DNA of 48,911 nucleotides from Lingula anatina (taxonomy: Eukaryota > Brachiopoda > Lingulata > Lingulida > Lingulidae). The notes below the pieces were generated by a model. That model saw nothing but the letters and a program-made list of their open reading frames with translations, ran no database searches and was not told the origin of the DNA. The stretch spans positions 45,686 to 94,596 of the forward strand of contig NW_019773892.1 in assembly GCF_001039355.2 (NCBI RefSeq), given 5' to 3'. Below are positions 34,878-44,960 of the stretch, in pieces. Within the stretch, counting starts at the first letter, position 1, and each line of letters opens with the position of its first letter. The position numbers and the translations under genes are program-made.

Positions 34878-35573
34878 GCCACGGACAAGTCGAGTCGGTT
34901 GGAAAATCCGCTCACGCTCGACTGAGGTCCCGTTCAGAACAGTTTGATCAAAATCTATCTTAGTCCTAATTCATGGATACAGACGCCTTGACGGCTTACT
35001 TAAACAATTAGACGACTAGATATAATAATTCGAAACAGATTAATGGGATTTTACATAGTAAGCATTTAAGTGAAATCATGGAAGAGCCTTGCAAATAAGC
35101 TGATCTGAATGAATATCGCCCAATATTGATTGAATATCCACGAAGCGGCCTTTGTTTTTTGTCTTTTTAAAAAGTTTATATTGCCTTTAACTTCAAGTAA
35201 ATGCAAAAATATCTCCTATATCATTATGCACTGCCTCAAAGACATCCATTTGATGTAAGTCACCTTTTATTTCTTATACGCGGGATCCATGGTTTGAAGA
35301 TTGATAGCTGAGGTAAATGTTTTATTTGACTATATAAAACAATGTGAAAACCGTTTTGTAAATTTTTACGAAAAAAGATGGTCCAATGAATAATCCAGAC
35401 TTAACTTTTCATTATTTTTTTCCTTTGAATTCTGTGTGCACGCAGATGAAATGCATAATTTAAGGGTCTAAATGAACTCAAAGTGTCTTACAAGACGATT
35501 CTTATTGAAACGAAGAAATAAATACGACAACCACTTATGTGGGAGTTGGGCATGAGGAAATATGTGTCAACGT

Positions 35574-35645
35574 GCGTGGATGGTGTAACGGTTAGCATGG
35601 TTGCCTTCCAAGCAGTCGATCCGGGTTCGACTCCCGGTCCTCGCA
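35574..35645 (+). tRNA. tRNA-Gly (TCC)
   Basis: 72 nt, same sequence as the copy at 27108, TTTT terminator follows. Confidence 0.87.
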
Positions 35646-35707
35646 TTTTGCCAAATTTCAACCCCTGTAAACCACACAAATAACATGTCCTTACAGATCT
35701 CCATAAA

Positions 35708-36082
35708 ACAGGTTGGCCCCTGGGTCGGGGCAAGTTGGCCCCCTATACGAAAATCAAGTAAGTATCCCATGTAAACGCCTCGAAATACATTTGTAAACAC
35801 TTTTGATTTATTATATTGATTTTTGAGATGTGATTTTTGAAATCTATGAAAATAGATTTTTAAATCTCTTAAACAAATTTACTTTTAGGTGCAAAAATCG
35901 TTTATTTCAACTCACAGCTAAAGTTAAACTTTTTAACGTCCGACACTTCCTTAGCATTGTAGGCTACGGTCACTTTACAAGAGCATGTGGCCATTTTTTT
36001 TACCTCGTAGTTATTTTTTCATAAATTTATGGGGGGCCAACTTACATATACCCCGGGGTCTAACTAGCCCCGGTCTCCCCTA
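35708..36082. mobile_element. Inverted-repeat element with GGTTGGCCCC ends (copy A)
   Basis: The left end has GGTTGGCCCCTGGGTCGGGG and CAAGTTGGCCCCC. The right end has GGGGGGCCAACTTA and a 'CCCCGGGGTCTAACTAGCCCC'-like stretch, which is roughly the inverted complement of the left. The interior is AT-rich and non-coding. Likely a MITE-type element; the corresponding copy is at 43901-44286. Confidence 0.5.
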
Positions 36083-36364
36083 AAATAAATCAAGGGAATC
36101 CCTAATAATTAACCATACGTTTTCACAAATAAAAAGTGCATCGATCGTGACGGGCTTCTTACACCAAACCACATTTTTTTGCACCGATTAATATGTAGGC
36201 CTACTAAATTAATCACTGTCCACGAGCCCGATATACACGATAGCATGCTGAGTAGTTGGCTGATTTCCTGCCCATCTTCCGCACGTGGCAGTCATTGTAT
36301 CGGTCCCTGCAATCCTTTTGTTTTGATAACAGCCCCGTGGTATGTATATAAAAAATCCACTTAC

Positions 36365-36580
36365 CTCCCTATCCAAGAAGCAAGTGTCAAAATAGTTGTT
36401 TAAACAAAGAAACACTCCGCCATCTTTGACGCCTTTTTCATCACTAACGCATGATGACCTATTTTCCCGCGCCTGTGATTCGTCAAATCTTGGAAGAATC
36501 TCGGAAGTCTCAACGCCTCGTGATTGGCTAGTGAGCAGATCTTGGAAGAATCTTGGAAGGTTTTGAGGGACGCGATTGGC
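36365..36580 (-). promoter_or_regulatory. Promoter-like core and possible first exon on the minus strand (copy A)
   Basis: Read on the minus strand there are two CCAAT boxes (AGCCAATC, about 36580-36574 and 36528-36522), then an E2F-type site (GCGGGAAAA, about 36470-36462). A YY1-type AAAGATGGCGGAG follows at about 36428-36416, then 50 nt ending in GGGAG and a strong donor GTAAGT at 36364. The ATG in the YY1 site opens only seven codons, so the exon would be mostly non-coding. No downstream exon was recognised. The same layout is kept in copy B. Confidence 0.4.
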
Positions 36581-36606
36581 TGATTTTAGGCAGACTGTTG
36601 AGAGGC

Positions 36607-36738
36607 TACCCTCTACCAGGGCGACAGATTGTTGTCAACAGACCAAAAGGACCGTCTATTTATCTATCAGTTCGTGGACCGTCTTTTTATCTAGAGGCAT
36701 ATCTGTGGAAAATCAATCTGTCGCCCTGGTAGAGGGTA
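36607..36738. mobile_element. MITE, CCCTCTACCAGGG family (copy A block)
   Basis: TA-flanked. The left terminus CCCTCTACCAGGGCGACAG and the right terminus CTGTCGCCCTGGTAGAGGG are perfect inverted complements, and the match extends a few bases inward. The interior has two GGACCGTCT repeats. This is the best-preserved copy in the window. Confidence 0.82.
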
Positions 36739-37548
36739 ATGAGAGGCCGGGAGACCTGGAGAGGCGCAAACCAGGCTCCTTATGCTTGTTTTTCGGAAGA
36801 ACGAGCGTCCACAAACGACAAGGGCAAAGTTTGTTCCTCTCACTCATCCAAAAATAACTATAAAAATAATGTTATTACATTTTATAAGTCGAGGGGTGTA
36901 TGCTAAATAACAAACAATCAAATTAAAACCTATCCATCTTAAACTGAGGCTGCATTACGGAGTATATCGAATATCAACTAAACCAAATTACAGGTGTGTC
37001 GGTAATCTTCGTCTGTTAAAATAATCACACACCCCATTTGTGTTTTATGATTAAGCTACTGGTTCAGTAATGTCACGTTAGGAAAATGAATGCCAGCAAA
37101 TAATTTCGACGTCTCATTTTTCTTAAATTTTTTACTACTGTCCAAGATAGGTTTCGAGGATATTTTTAAGTCTCGACATAGAGTACAAACTATAAAGTGC
37201 ACTTTTACGATGTTTTATCATAAGGTTAATATAAAGCTTAAACTTTTTTGAATAGCCAATCAATAAATAATGAAATTTTCATTCAATCGATCCTTCTTCT
37301 TTGTGAAACCATTTGTTACCTTCAAAGGTAAATTTATCTGATGCATATACTAATTTAAACTGCATTGTTGCTTAAAAGAACGTTCAAGCAAGATCAATCA
37401 CAGATTGAGGTGCATACTGCATTTGAAGAGAAATATATTAAAATATGAATGAATGAATGTATGAGTGAGTGAATAAATGAATGCCAAAAAGTATATATAA
37501 GTTTGGAGCAAGCGTTTCAGTCTTGAAACAGTCGAAGATTTTTTAATT

Positions 37549-37551
<3 letters not shown>

Positions 37552-37584
<33 letters not shown>
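37552..37584. repeat. (GA)n microsatellite
   Basis: About 16 GA units; the copy B equivalent at 45791-45831 is longer. Confidence 0.9.
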
Positions 37585-37588
<4 letters not shown>

Positions 37589-38336
37589 AAGAAATTTACG
37601 TACATTATATTTTCGCCAAGCTACTTAAATGCACGCCTGTGCAAACAATGTTTCTGCATTTCTTCAGCTGTAGGGCTACACTTTTTATACTTTTTTCTTT
37701 ACGGGATGGACGAAAGATCAAGGAAAAAGAAATGATTGTCAATTTGTCAGGTTTCGCAACTAACACACTTGAAAGATAAGGCTCGTAAGGTGCAATAGTC
37801 TGCTAAATCATTGTTGTAAGACAAGGACTAGCTTTAAAAAAAAAAAAACTTTTCGCAGCTCTTTATTTTGTTTTATTTAACCAGCAGTGAATAACCTGTG
37901 CTTAATTGATCTAAAATCGTACATCATTCTAAAATGAAATATACTCACTAATTTCTGTCTATATCTGCAACTTGTAAATCACTACGACTTCAATAAACTA
38001 TATAATTATCAAAATAATTTGGGAGTGGGGGCGGGGGAAGGGTACATGCCAGCTGTTGCTGATGGCTCGGCCATTGTATTTACGCATATGTATATATAAA
38101 TATGTATGAACTGTCAGCATTCCATTCCGAATTCAGCTGCCAGTTGAACTTTTCTCTTTCATCTCTTCTTATTAAGCCCTAGTATGTTAGTTCGTGCTTT
38201 GCATGACATGCTGAACACACGGCTTACTAAGTGCCGCAGGTGCGAGGTGACTTTCCCTACCCAAACAGAACCTGTTTGATACTATTTATTCCAGTGGAAT
38301 ATCTCTGATGAATATTATACTCTCTCTCTCTCTCTC

Positions 38337-38337
38337 N
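38337..38337. other. Single-N assembly join
   Basis: A CT microsatellite abuts the N on the left. On the right, sequence restarts in the 3' end of a tRNA-Gly and repeats material from about 33236 onward. In block B the same CT run (46558-46587) continues into unique sequence. Confidence 0.88.
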
Positions 38338-38358
38338 TTTGACTCCCGGTCCTCGCAT
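38338..38358 (+). pseudogene. tRNA-Gly 3' fragment cut by the assembly join
   Basis: TTTGACTCCCGGTCCTCGCA only; the upstream part is missing because the contig begins here. Confidence 0.8.
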
Positions 38359-38661
38359 TTTGCCAAATTTCAACCCGTGCTTAAACCACGTTACGTCTCA
38401 TGCAATATGTACTGCCTTGAAGACATGCATTTGTTGCAAAATGAACTTTTACGAAAAGGGATGGTTTCTTTTTATTTATCAGACTGAACTTCATTTACAT
38501 TTTCTTTCTTTTGCATTCTGTGTACGGCGGTTGAAATAAATAACTTTTTGTAAGTGTTTTCAAAATGTCTTAAAGAACGATTATCACTGAAACGATTAAA
38601 AATAAAATACGGCAACCACTCATCTGGGATTTTGGCCCAAGTCTCTGCTATAACCAAACAG

Positions 38662-38733
38662 GCGTGGATGGTGTAACGGTTAGCATGGTTGCCTTCCAAG
38701 CAGTCGATCCGGGTTCTACTCCCGGTCCTCGCA
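38662..38733 (+). tRNA. tRNA-Gly (TCC), T-loop variant
   Basis: 72 nt, as at 27108 except that the T loop reads TTCTACT instead of TTCGACT. This alters the conserved B-box core, so transcription or folding may be weakened. Confidence 0.75.
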
Positions 38734-38925
38734 TTTTGCCAAATTTCAACCCCTGTAAACCGAACAACATATCCTGCAGATCTCCATAAAATAGGGCTGA
38801 ATATTAGGTGACTAGATATTTCGAATCTTTGACATTCTTTAACAAAAATAAGTATTCCAGTGTTTAATAGCATAATGTTATTCCTCGTTTACTTTATTAC
38901 ATTAAAAAACATACATGTATACGAC

Positions 38926-38992
38926 AAGGCTGGTGTAACGGTTAGCTTGACTGTCTCTAAAGCAGTCGATCCGGGGTCCAGTCCAGAACTCT
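38926..38992 (+). pseudogene. tRNA-derived relic (second copy)
   Basis: Matches 33792-33858 in the tRNA-like part. Confidence 0.6.
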
Positions 38993-39015
38993 TCAATATC
39001 TTCTGAATGCCCCAT

Positions 39016-39228
39016 TAAAGGGATAACAATTGTTCGTTTTGGCCAAAAATTTTCCTCGCGTAAAGATATCTATGGAGGTCACGTGGTGCGATGACAACCA
39101 CAAATTTCAGAATAATCACTATAACTGCCATTTTTGTGGTTAAATAGAATATATTATATTTCTATGAGTCGTTTACAATGAATTTATTGTGAAATATAGA
39201 TCTCTTACGAAGAGTTGTTATCCCTTTA
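39016..39228. mobile_element. MITE with AAGGGATAACAACT termini (copy 2)
   Basis: TA-flanked, same ends as 33882-34113, but about 19 bp shorter because of deletions in the left half. Confidence 0.75.
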
Positions 39229-39342
39229 TTTTTCTTTATGCATCCACAAATTAAAAAATTAACTTATGACCCTGATCATATAGTTTTCACTTCATAACAC
39301 AAGATGGCACGGTGTTTACTGCAGCAACCCTGTTTCGCGTAA

Positions 39343-40319
39343 GGCCACACTTTTTTAATTTTATGGATGACATCCTGCGCGCGCACGGATTTTCGCCCGT
39401 TCTCCAAAAAAAAAAAAAAAAAAGCCCCCCCCCCCCAGCCCCCAACGAAGTCGGTTGTCGCAAACGTTGTTATTGAATTTGCAAGGAAATGAGCTTTCTG
39501 CGCATGCGTATTTTCGCCACGTGGAAATGCGGCCACTTTGCTGTCAAATTAATCTCTAGGATTACTTTCAAATTACACAACAATAAAAGTCATCAAGAGA
39601 ACGGGCGCCATCGTTTTGGATTGGTATGCCATTGATATTGGGCATGGAGATATCACCTTTTTACAATTGTGCGAAAGGCTGGCGGCGGCCGAAACATTTC
39701 TGTGACATTCTGTATAAAGCAGCACATTAATACCAGGTTTTCTGTAGCGAAAAAAGGGTCGACAAGGGCGTCGAGGTATTTGGTGGGCTGAAGGTCGGAC
39801 AGGCCACCTGACAGTTTAGCTGCTTCGTGTGAGTTGAAGTTGACAAAATGGCATCGTCTGAAATGACCTTTAATAGATTTGGTAGTATTAAGCATATCTT
39901 TGCATCATTTTTTAAACATTTCTGTGAAGTGTTCAAAATGTTTTAATATTCTGAGAATACAAATAAAGACGCACTGTTTGATTGATATTTGTTTTATTGA
40001 TTGCTATACCAAATGAATGCATGAAATAACCTTAATAGATTTGGTAATATGAAGTATATCAATTCATGACTTTTTTTTACATTTCTACGAAGTATTCACA
40101 ATGCTTTAATATTTTGAGAGCATGGATAAAGACATATTGTTAGTTTGATACGTGTTTCTGTGGTTAAATTTGTGTTTCCAGCTGTGTACTGACAGCATTC
40201 CTTTACTTAAGCAGTTTTTTTTTTGGACTGTTTTTTTTTTTTTTCGCCCTCTCGCACCGATTTTGGGGTACCCAGAGGATGTCATCCATAAAAATAAAAA
40301 AGTGTGGCCTAAAATACAG
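39343..40319. mobile_element. 977-bp DNA transposon (non-autonomous), TAA target duplication
   Basis: Termini GGCCACACTTTTTTAATTTT and its near-exact inverse at 40319 form a 34-bp inverted repeat with one mismatch, including ATGGATGACATCCT. It is flanked by direct TAA (39340-39342 and 40320-40322). The uninterrupted site, GCGTAAAATACAGAGCTG, is present in the paralogous unit at 42254, which shows insertion precisely. A 3-bp TAA/TTA duplication suggests PIF/Harbinger, though EnSpm/CACTA also makes 3-bp duplications. No transposase frame is visible. Poly-A/poly-C and poly-T stretches lie just inside the ends. Two diverged 160-bp tandem segments lie at about 39863-40020 and 40029-40165. Confidence 0.85.
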
Positions 40320-40506
40320 AGCTGTCGTTGCTACCAGACAAGGCTGAAAAGATGATAACGACACTACATGTAGATACGCTTCAGATAAATATTATTCTAG
40401 TTGTTTTATCGTCTTTACTCTTTGAATAAGCAAATAAAATAAGCTTCTCAAGACAAATATATTTTCTAACACGTAAAGAGTGCCTTTAGTTTTTCCTCAT
40501 TGCGTT

Positions 40507-40686
40507 CGATGCCGGAGAGACAGGAATGGTAGTCCTAAGAATGGAAGTCCGGGGTGCCATATGATTAGTACAGATAAGGGTTATTTGGGGTATTGGGGTA
40601 AGAATATGGGACGAATGACACCTGTACAAAGTAATGGGAAGCGGACTACGGTTCCTAGCGGACTTCCATTCCTGTTTCACCGGTTT
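40507..40686. repeat. Array-unit segment with inverted ends (copy)
   Basis: Counterpart of 34431-34610 with a few substitutions. Confidence 0.6.
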
Positions 40687-40865
40687 AAAGAAACTGGAAG
40701 TCCGCCCACCATTTAGTTAGAATGGTCAGGGCTAGCCAATATAGTTCAAAATCTAGTATATCTGTACAAATGAATGGGAAAGGGACTCTCTGTCTTGGAG
40801 GACTCTCTGTCACGTTACACCTGTGGAATTATTGACCGATTCAACAAAAGGAAAAAGGTGAGAAT

Positions 40866-40952
40866 CGCCCGAACAGGGACTCGAACCCTGGACCCTCAGA
40901 TAACTTAGTCATCCCTAAAAGTCTGATGCTCTACCGACTGAGCTATCCGGGC
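40866..40952 (-). tRNA. tRNA-Lys (TTT) with a 14-nt intron
   Basis: Same exons as at 29321; the intron is GGGATGACTAAGTT. Confidence 0.87.
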
Positions 40953-41551
40953 GCCAAGGACAATTTCAGTCGGTTGGAAAATCCACTCACGCTCGACTGA
41001 GGTCGCGTTCAGAACGGTTTGACATGGAAAGTGTAATGAAAGTAAATGAAATCATGCAATTGCAGATGAGCAGATCTGAATGAATATCGCCCAATATTGA
41101 TTGAATATTTACGAAGCGGCCTATGTTTTTTTTTTGTCTTTTTTAAAGTTTATATTGCCTTTAACTTCAAGTAAATGCAAAAATATCCCCTATATCATTA
41201 TTATGCACTGCCTCAAAGACATGCATTTGATTCAAAGTCACCTTTTATTTCTTATACGCGGGATCCATGGTTTGAAGATGGATAGCTGAGGTAAATGTTT
41301 TATTTGACTATATAAAACAATGTGAAAACCGTTTTGTAAATTTTAACGAAAAAAGATGGTCTAATGAATAATTCAGACTTATTAACTTTTCATTATCTTT
41401 CCTTTAATCTCTGTGTGCACGCGGATGAATTAGTATTTTAAGGGTCTAAATGAATCCAAAGCGTCTTACAAGACGATTCTTGTTGAAACGTAGAAATAAA
41501 TTCGACAGCCACTCATGTGGGAGTTGGGCATGAAGAAGTTTGTGTAAACAG

Positions 41552-41613
41552 GCGTGGATGGTGTAACGGTTAGCATGGTTGCCTTCCAAGCAGTTCGACT
41601 CCCGGTCCTCGCA
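41552..41613 (+). pseudogene. tRNA-Gly with a 10-nt deletion
   Basis: GCGTGGA, the D arm and anticodon arm are intact. The run from the variable loop through the 5' side of the T stem is missing (CAGTTCGACTCCCGG), leaving 62 nt that cannot form a T arm. Confidence 0.85.
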
Positions 41614-41821
41614 TTTTGCCAAAATTTACCCCGTGTAAACCACACAAATAACATACAGTATTATACAGATCTCCCTAAAATAGGGATGAATAGTCGGTGA
41701 CTAGATATATTTCGAATCTTTGACATTCTTTAACAAAAAATAAGTATTCCAGTGTTTAATAGATGCATAATGTTATTCCTCGTTAACTTTATTACATTAA
41801 AAAAACATACATGTATTTGGC

Positions 41822-41888
41822 GAGGCTGGTGTAACGGTTAGCTTGACTGTCTCTAAAGCAGTCGATCCGGGGTCCAGTCCAGAACTCT
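41822..41888 (+). pseudogene. tRNA-derived relic (third copy)
   Basis: Matches 33792-33858. Confidence 0.6.
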
Positions 41889-41911
41889 TCAATATCTTCT
41901 GAATGCCTCAT

Positions 41912-42143
41912 TAAAGGAATAGCAACTGTTCGTTTTGGCAAAAAAATCAATTTTCCTCGGGTAAAGATATCATAATATAGCCATCTATGGAGGTCACGTG
42001 GTCCAATGATAAGCACAAATTCCAGAATAATTACTATAACTGCCATTTTTGTTGTTAAATAGAATATATTATATTTCTATGAGTCGTTTACAATGAATTT
42101 ATTGTGAAATATAGTTCTCTTACGAAGAGTTGTTATCCCTTTA
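41912..42143. mobile_element. MITE with AAGGGATAACAACT termini (copy 3)
   Basis: Same structure as 33882-34113, with two substitutions in the left terminus (AAGGAATAGCAACT). A further left-end fragment without a right end lies near 43273-43310. Confidence 0.72.
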
Positions 42144-42460
42144 TTTTTCTTTATGCATCCACAAATTTAAAAAATAACTTATGACCCTGATCATATAGTT
42201 TTCACTTCATAACACAAGATGGCACGGTGTTTTGCTGCAGCAACCCTGTTTCGCGTAAAATACAGAGCTGACGTTGCTACCAGACAGGGCTGAAAAGATG
42301 ATAACGACACTAGGTACGCTTCAGATAAATATTATTTCAGTTATTTCATCGCCTCAACTTTTTGAATAAGCAAATAAAATAAGCTTTTCAGGACAAATAT
42401 ATGACAGAGGATAATTTTCTAACACGTGAAGAGTTCCTTTAATTTTTCCTCAATGCGTTC

Positions 42461-42640
42461 GATGCCGGAGAGACAGGAATGATAGTCCTAGGAATGGAAG
42501 TCCGGGGTGCCATATGATTAGTACAGATAAGTGTTAGTTGGGGTATTGGGGTTAGAATATGGGACGAATGACACCTGTACAAAGTAATGGGAAGCGGACT
42601 ACGGTTCTAAGCGGACTTCCATTCCTGTTACACCGATTTA
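42461..42640. repeat. Array-unit segment with inverted ends (copy)
   Basis: Counterpart of 34431-34610; the right arm is slightly altered (CCTGTTACACCGATT). Confidence 0.6.
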
Positions 42641-42818
42641 AAGAAACTGGAAGTCCGCCCACCATTTAGTTATAATGGTTAGGGCTAGCCAAAATAGTTA
42701 AAAATCTCGTATACCTGTACAAATGAATGGGAAAGGGACTCTCTATCTTGGGGGAATCTCTGTCACGTTACACCTGTGGTATTATTGACCGATTTATCAA
42801 AAGGAAAAAGGTGAGCAT

Positions 42819-42905
42819 CGCCCGAACAGGGACTCGAACCCTGGACCCTCAGATAACTTAGTCATCCCTAAAAGTCTGATGCTCTACCGACTGAGCTATC
42901 CGGGC
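42819..42905 (-). tRNA. tRNA-Lys (TTT) with a 14-nt intron
   Basis: Same exons and intron as the copy at 40866. Confidence 0.87.
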
Positions 42906-43643
42906 GCCACGGACTATCTTTGTCGGTTGAAAAATCCGCTCGCTCGACTAGGGTCGCGTTCAGAACTTTTTGATTAAGATCAGTCTTAGCCCTCATTCCC
43001 GGATACAGACGCCTTGACGGCTTACTTAAACAATAATAGACGACTAGATATACGACTAGATTAATGGGATTTTACATAGTAAGCATTTAAGTGAAATCAT
43101 GGAAGAGCCTTGCAAATAAGCTGATCTGAATGAATATCGCCCAATATTGATTGAATATCCACGAAGCGGCCTATGTTTTTTGTCTTTTTGAAAAGTTTAT
43201 ATTGCCTTTTACATCATTTGATGCAATGTCACCTTTTATTTTTTATACGCGGGATCTATGGTTTGAAAATTTAAGGGATAACAACTGTTCATTTTGGTCA
43301 AAAAATGGATTTAGACGACAATTTTCCCATACGTACTTATCCATTCCGACATGCAAATTAGTCTCTAGTTCTTTGACTCAAACAATATGAAACCGCTTTG
43401 TAGGCCTGCATTTTTTTTACGAAAAGGGATGATCCAATGAACAATTCAGTCTAAACTAGGAATAATTCAGACTAAACTTTTCATTATCTTTCCTTTGAAT
43501 TCTGTGTGCACGCAGATGAAATGAATAATTTAAGGGTCTAAATGAACTCAAAGTGTCTTACAAAACGATTCTTATTGAAACGAAGAAATAAATACGACAA
43601 CCACTCATGAGGGAGTTGGGCATGAGAAACTATGTGTAAGCAG

Positions 43644-43715
43644 GCGAGGATGGTGTAACGGTTAGCATGGTTGCCTTCCAGGCAGTCGATCCGGGTTCGA
43701 CTCCCGGTCCTCGCC
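43644..43715 (+). tRNA. tRNA-Gly (TCC), repaired acceptor stem but C73
   Basis: The only copy whose acceptor stem pairs fully (GCGAGGA/TCCTCGC, with A4-T69 replacing the T4-T69 mismatch). The anticodon loop is CTTCCAG, and the discriminator is C instead of A. TTTT follows. Confidence 0.78.
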
Positions 43716-43820
43716 TTTTGCCAAAATTTAACCTGTTTAAACAACGGAAATTACATTATTAATGACTTCCCAAAATAATGACTCAATAGATTAATAAACG
43801 AAGACCAATTAATAAGAAGG

Positions 43821-43840
43821 TTTGACTCCCGGTCCTAGCA
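43821..43840 (+). pseudogene. tRNA-Gly 3' fragment
   Basis: TTTGACTCCCGGTCCTAGCA only. It marks the left edge of block B, where sequence colinear with 35628 onward begins. Confidence 0.7.
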
Positions 43841-43900
43841 TTTTGCCAAATTACAACCCCTGTAAACCACACAAATAGCATGACCTATCTCCATAAAACA

Positions 43901-44286
43901 GGTTGGCCCCAGGGTCGGGGCAAGTTGGCCCCCTGTACGAAAATGAAGTAAGTATCCCATGTAAACGCCTGGAAATAGGCCTAAATTTGTATACATTTTT
44001 AATTTATTATATTGATTTTTGAGATGTGATTTTTTGAAATCTATGAAAATAGATTTTTGAATCTTTTAAACAAATTTACTTTTAGGTGCAAAAATCGTTT
44101 ACTTCAACTCACCGCTTAAGTAAAACTTTTTAACGTCCGACACTTCTTTGGCATTGTAGGCTACGGTCACTTTACAAGAGCATGTGGCCATTTTTTTTTT
44201 TTTTTTTACCTCGTAGTTATTTTTTCATAAATTTAATAGGGGGACCAACTTACCCCAGGGTCCAACTAGCCCCGGTCTCCCCTAAA
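43901..44286. mobile_element. Inverted-repeat element with GGTTGGCCCC ends (copy B)
   Basis: Left GGTTGGCCCCAGGGTCGGGG and CAAGTTGGCCCCCT. Right end, inverted, AGTTGGACCCTGGGGTAAG and TTGGTCCCCCT. The ends match each other better than in copy A. Confidence 0.55.
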
Positions 44287-44576
44287 ATAAATTAAGGGAA
44301 TCCCTAATAATTAACCATACGTTTTCACAAATAAAAAGTGCATCGATCGTGACGGGCTTCTTACGCCAAACCACTTTTTTTCGCCGATTAATATGTACTA
44401 AATAATGCACTGTCCACGGGCCTGATATACAGTGTAGCCTACATGTACATGATAGCATGCTCAGTAGTTGGATGATTTCCTACCCATCTTCCGCACGTGG
44501 CAGTCATTGTATCTGTCCCTGCAATCCTTTTGTTTTGATATCAGCCCCGTGGTATGTATATAAAAAATCCACTTAC

Positions 44577-44790
44577 CTCCCTATCCAAGCAGCAACGGTC
44601 AAAATAGTAGTTTAAGCGAGGAAACGTTCCGCCATCTTGGACGCCTTTTTCATCACTAACGCATGATGACCTATTTTTCCGCGCCTGTGATTCGTCAAAT
44701 CTTGGAAGAATCTTGGAAGTCTCAACGCCTCGTGATTGGCTAGTGAGCAGATCTTGGAAGAATCTTGGAAGGTTTTGAGGGACGCGATTG
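44577..44790 (-). promoter_or_regulatory. Promoter-like core and possible first exon on the minus strand (copy B)
   Basis: Same order as copy A: two CCAAT boxes, an E2F-like GGCGCGGAAAAA (about 44685-44674), the YY1-type CCAAGATGGCGG (44640-44629), then a short exon and a GTAAGT donor at 44576. The YY1 core is unchanged, whereas the sequence just downstream differs at several positions from copy A. Confidence 0.4.
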
Positions 44791-44818
44791 GCTGATTTTA
44801 GGCAGACTGTTGAGAGGC

Positions 44819-44960
44819 TACCCTCTACCAGGGCGACAGATTGTTGTCAACAGACCAAAATGAACGTCTATTTATCTATCAGCTCGTGGACCGTCTATTT
44901 ATCTAGAGGTGTATCTGTGAATATCTGTGGAAAATCAATCTGTCGCCCTGGTAAAGGGTA
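44819..44960. mobile_element. MITE, CCCTCTACCAGGG family (copy B block)
   Basis: TA-flanked, same ends as 36607-36738 with one change on the right (GGTAAAGGG). The interior is 10 bp longer because a 'TATCTGTG' piece is repeated. Confidence 0.8.

Larger units (their letters stand above)
35646..38336. repeat. Block A of a 2.7-kb duplicated segment (no ORF-supported gene)
   Basis: Colinear with about 43841-46580 with a few percent differences. Apart from the elements listed separately it holds an ATGA/GAAT tetranucleotide run near 37445-37482 and ends in a CT run at 38320-38336 directly before an N. Confidence 0.8.

Noticed and set aside
32356-34925. Plus-strand ORFs with NRDSNPGPSDNLVI-type peptides, and minus-strand ones with GSRTRIDCLEGNHANRYT
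   Set aside because: They are translations across the tRNA-Lys (antisense) and tRNA-Gly genes and are a familiar source of false proteins.
27000-44000. CRISPR-like regular repeats
   Set aside because: The repeated units are kilobase-scale tRNA units in a eukaryotic genome, not short repeats with spacers.
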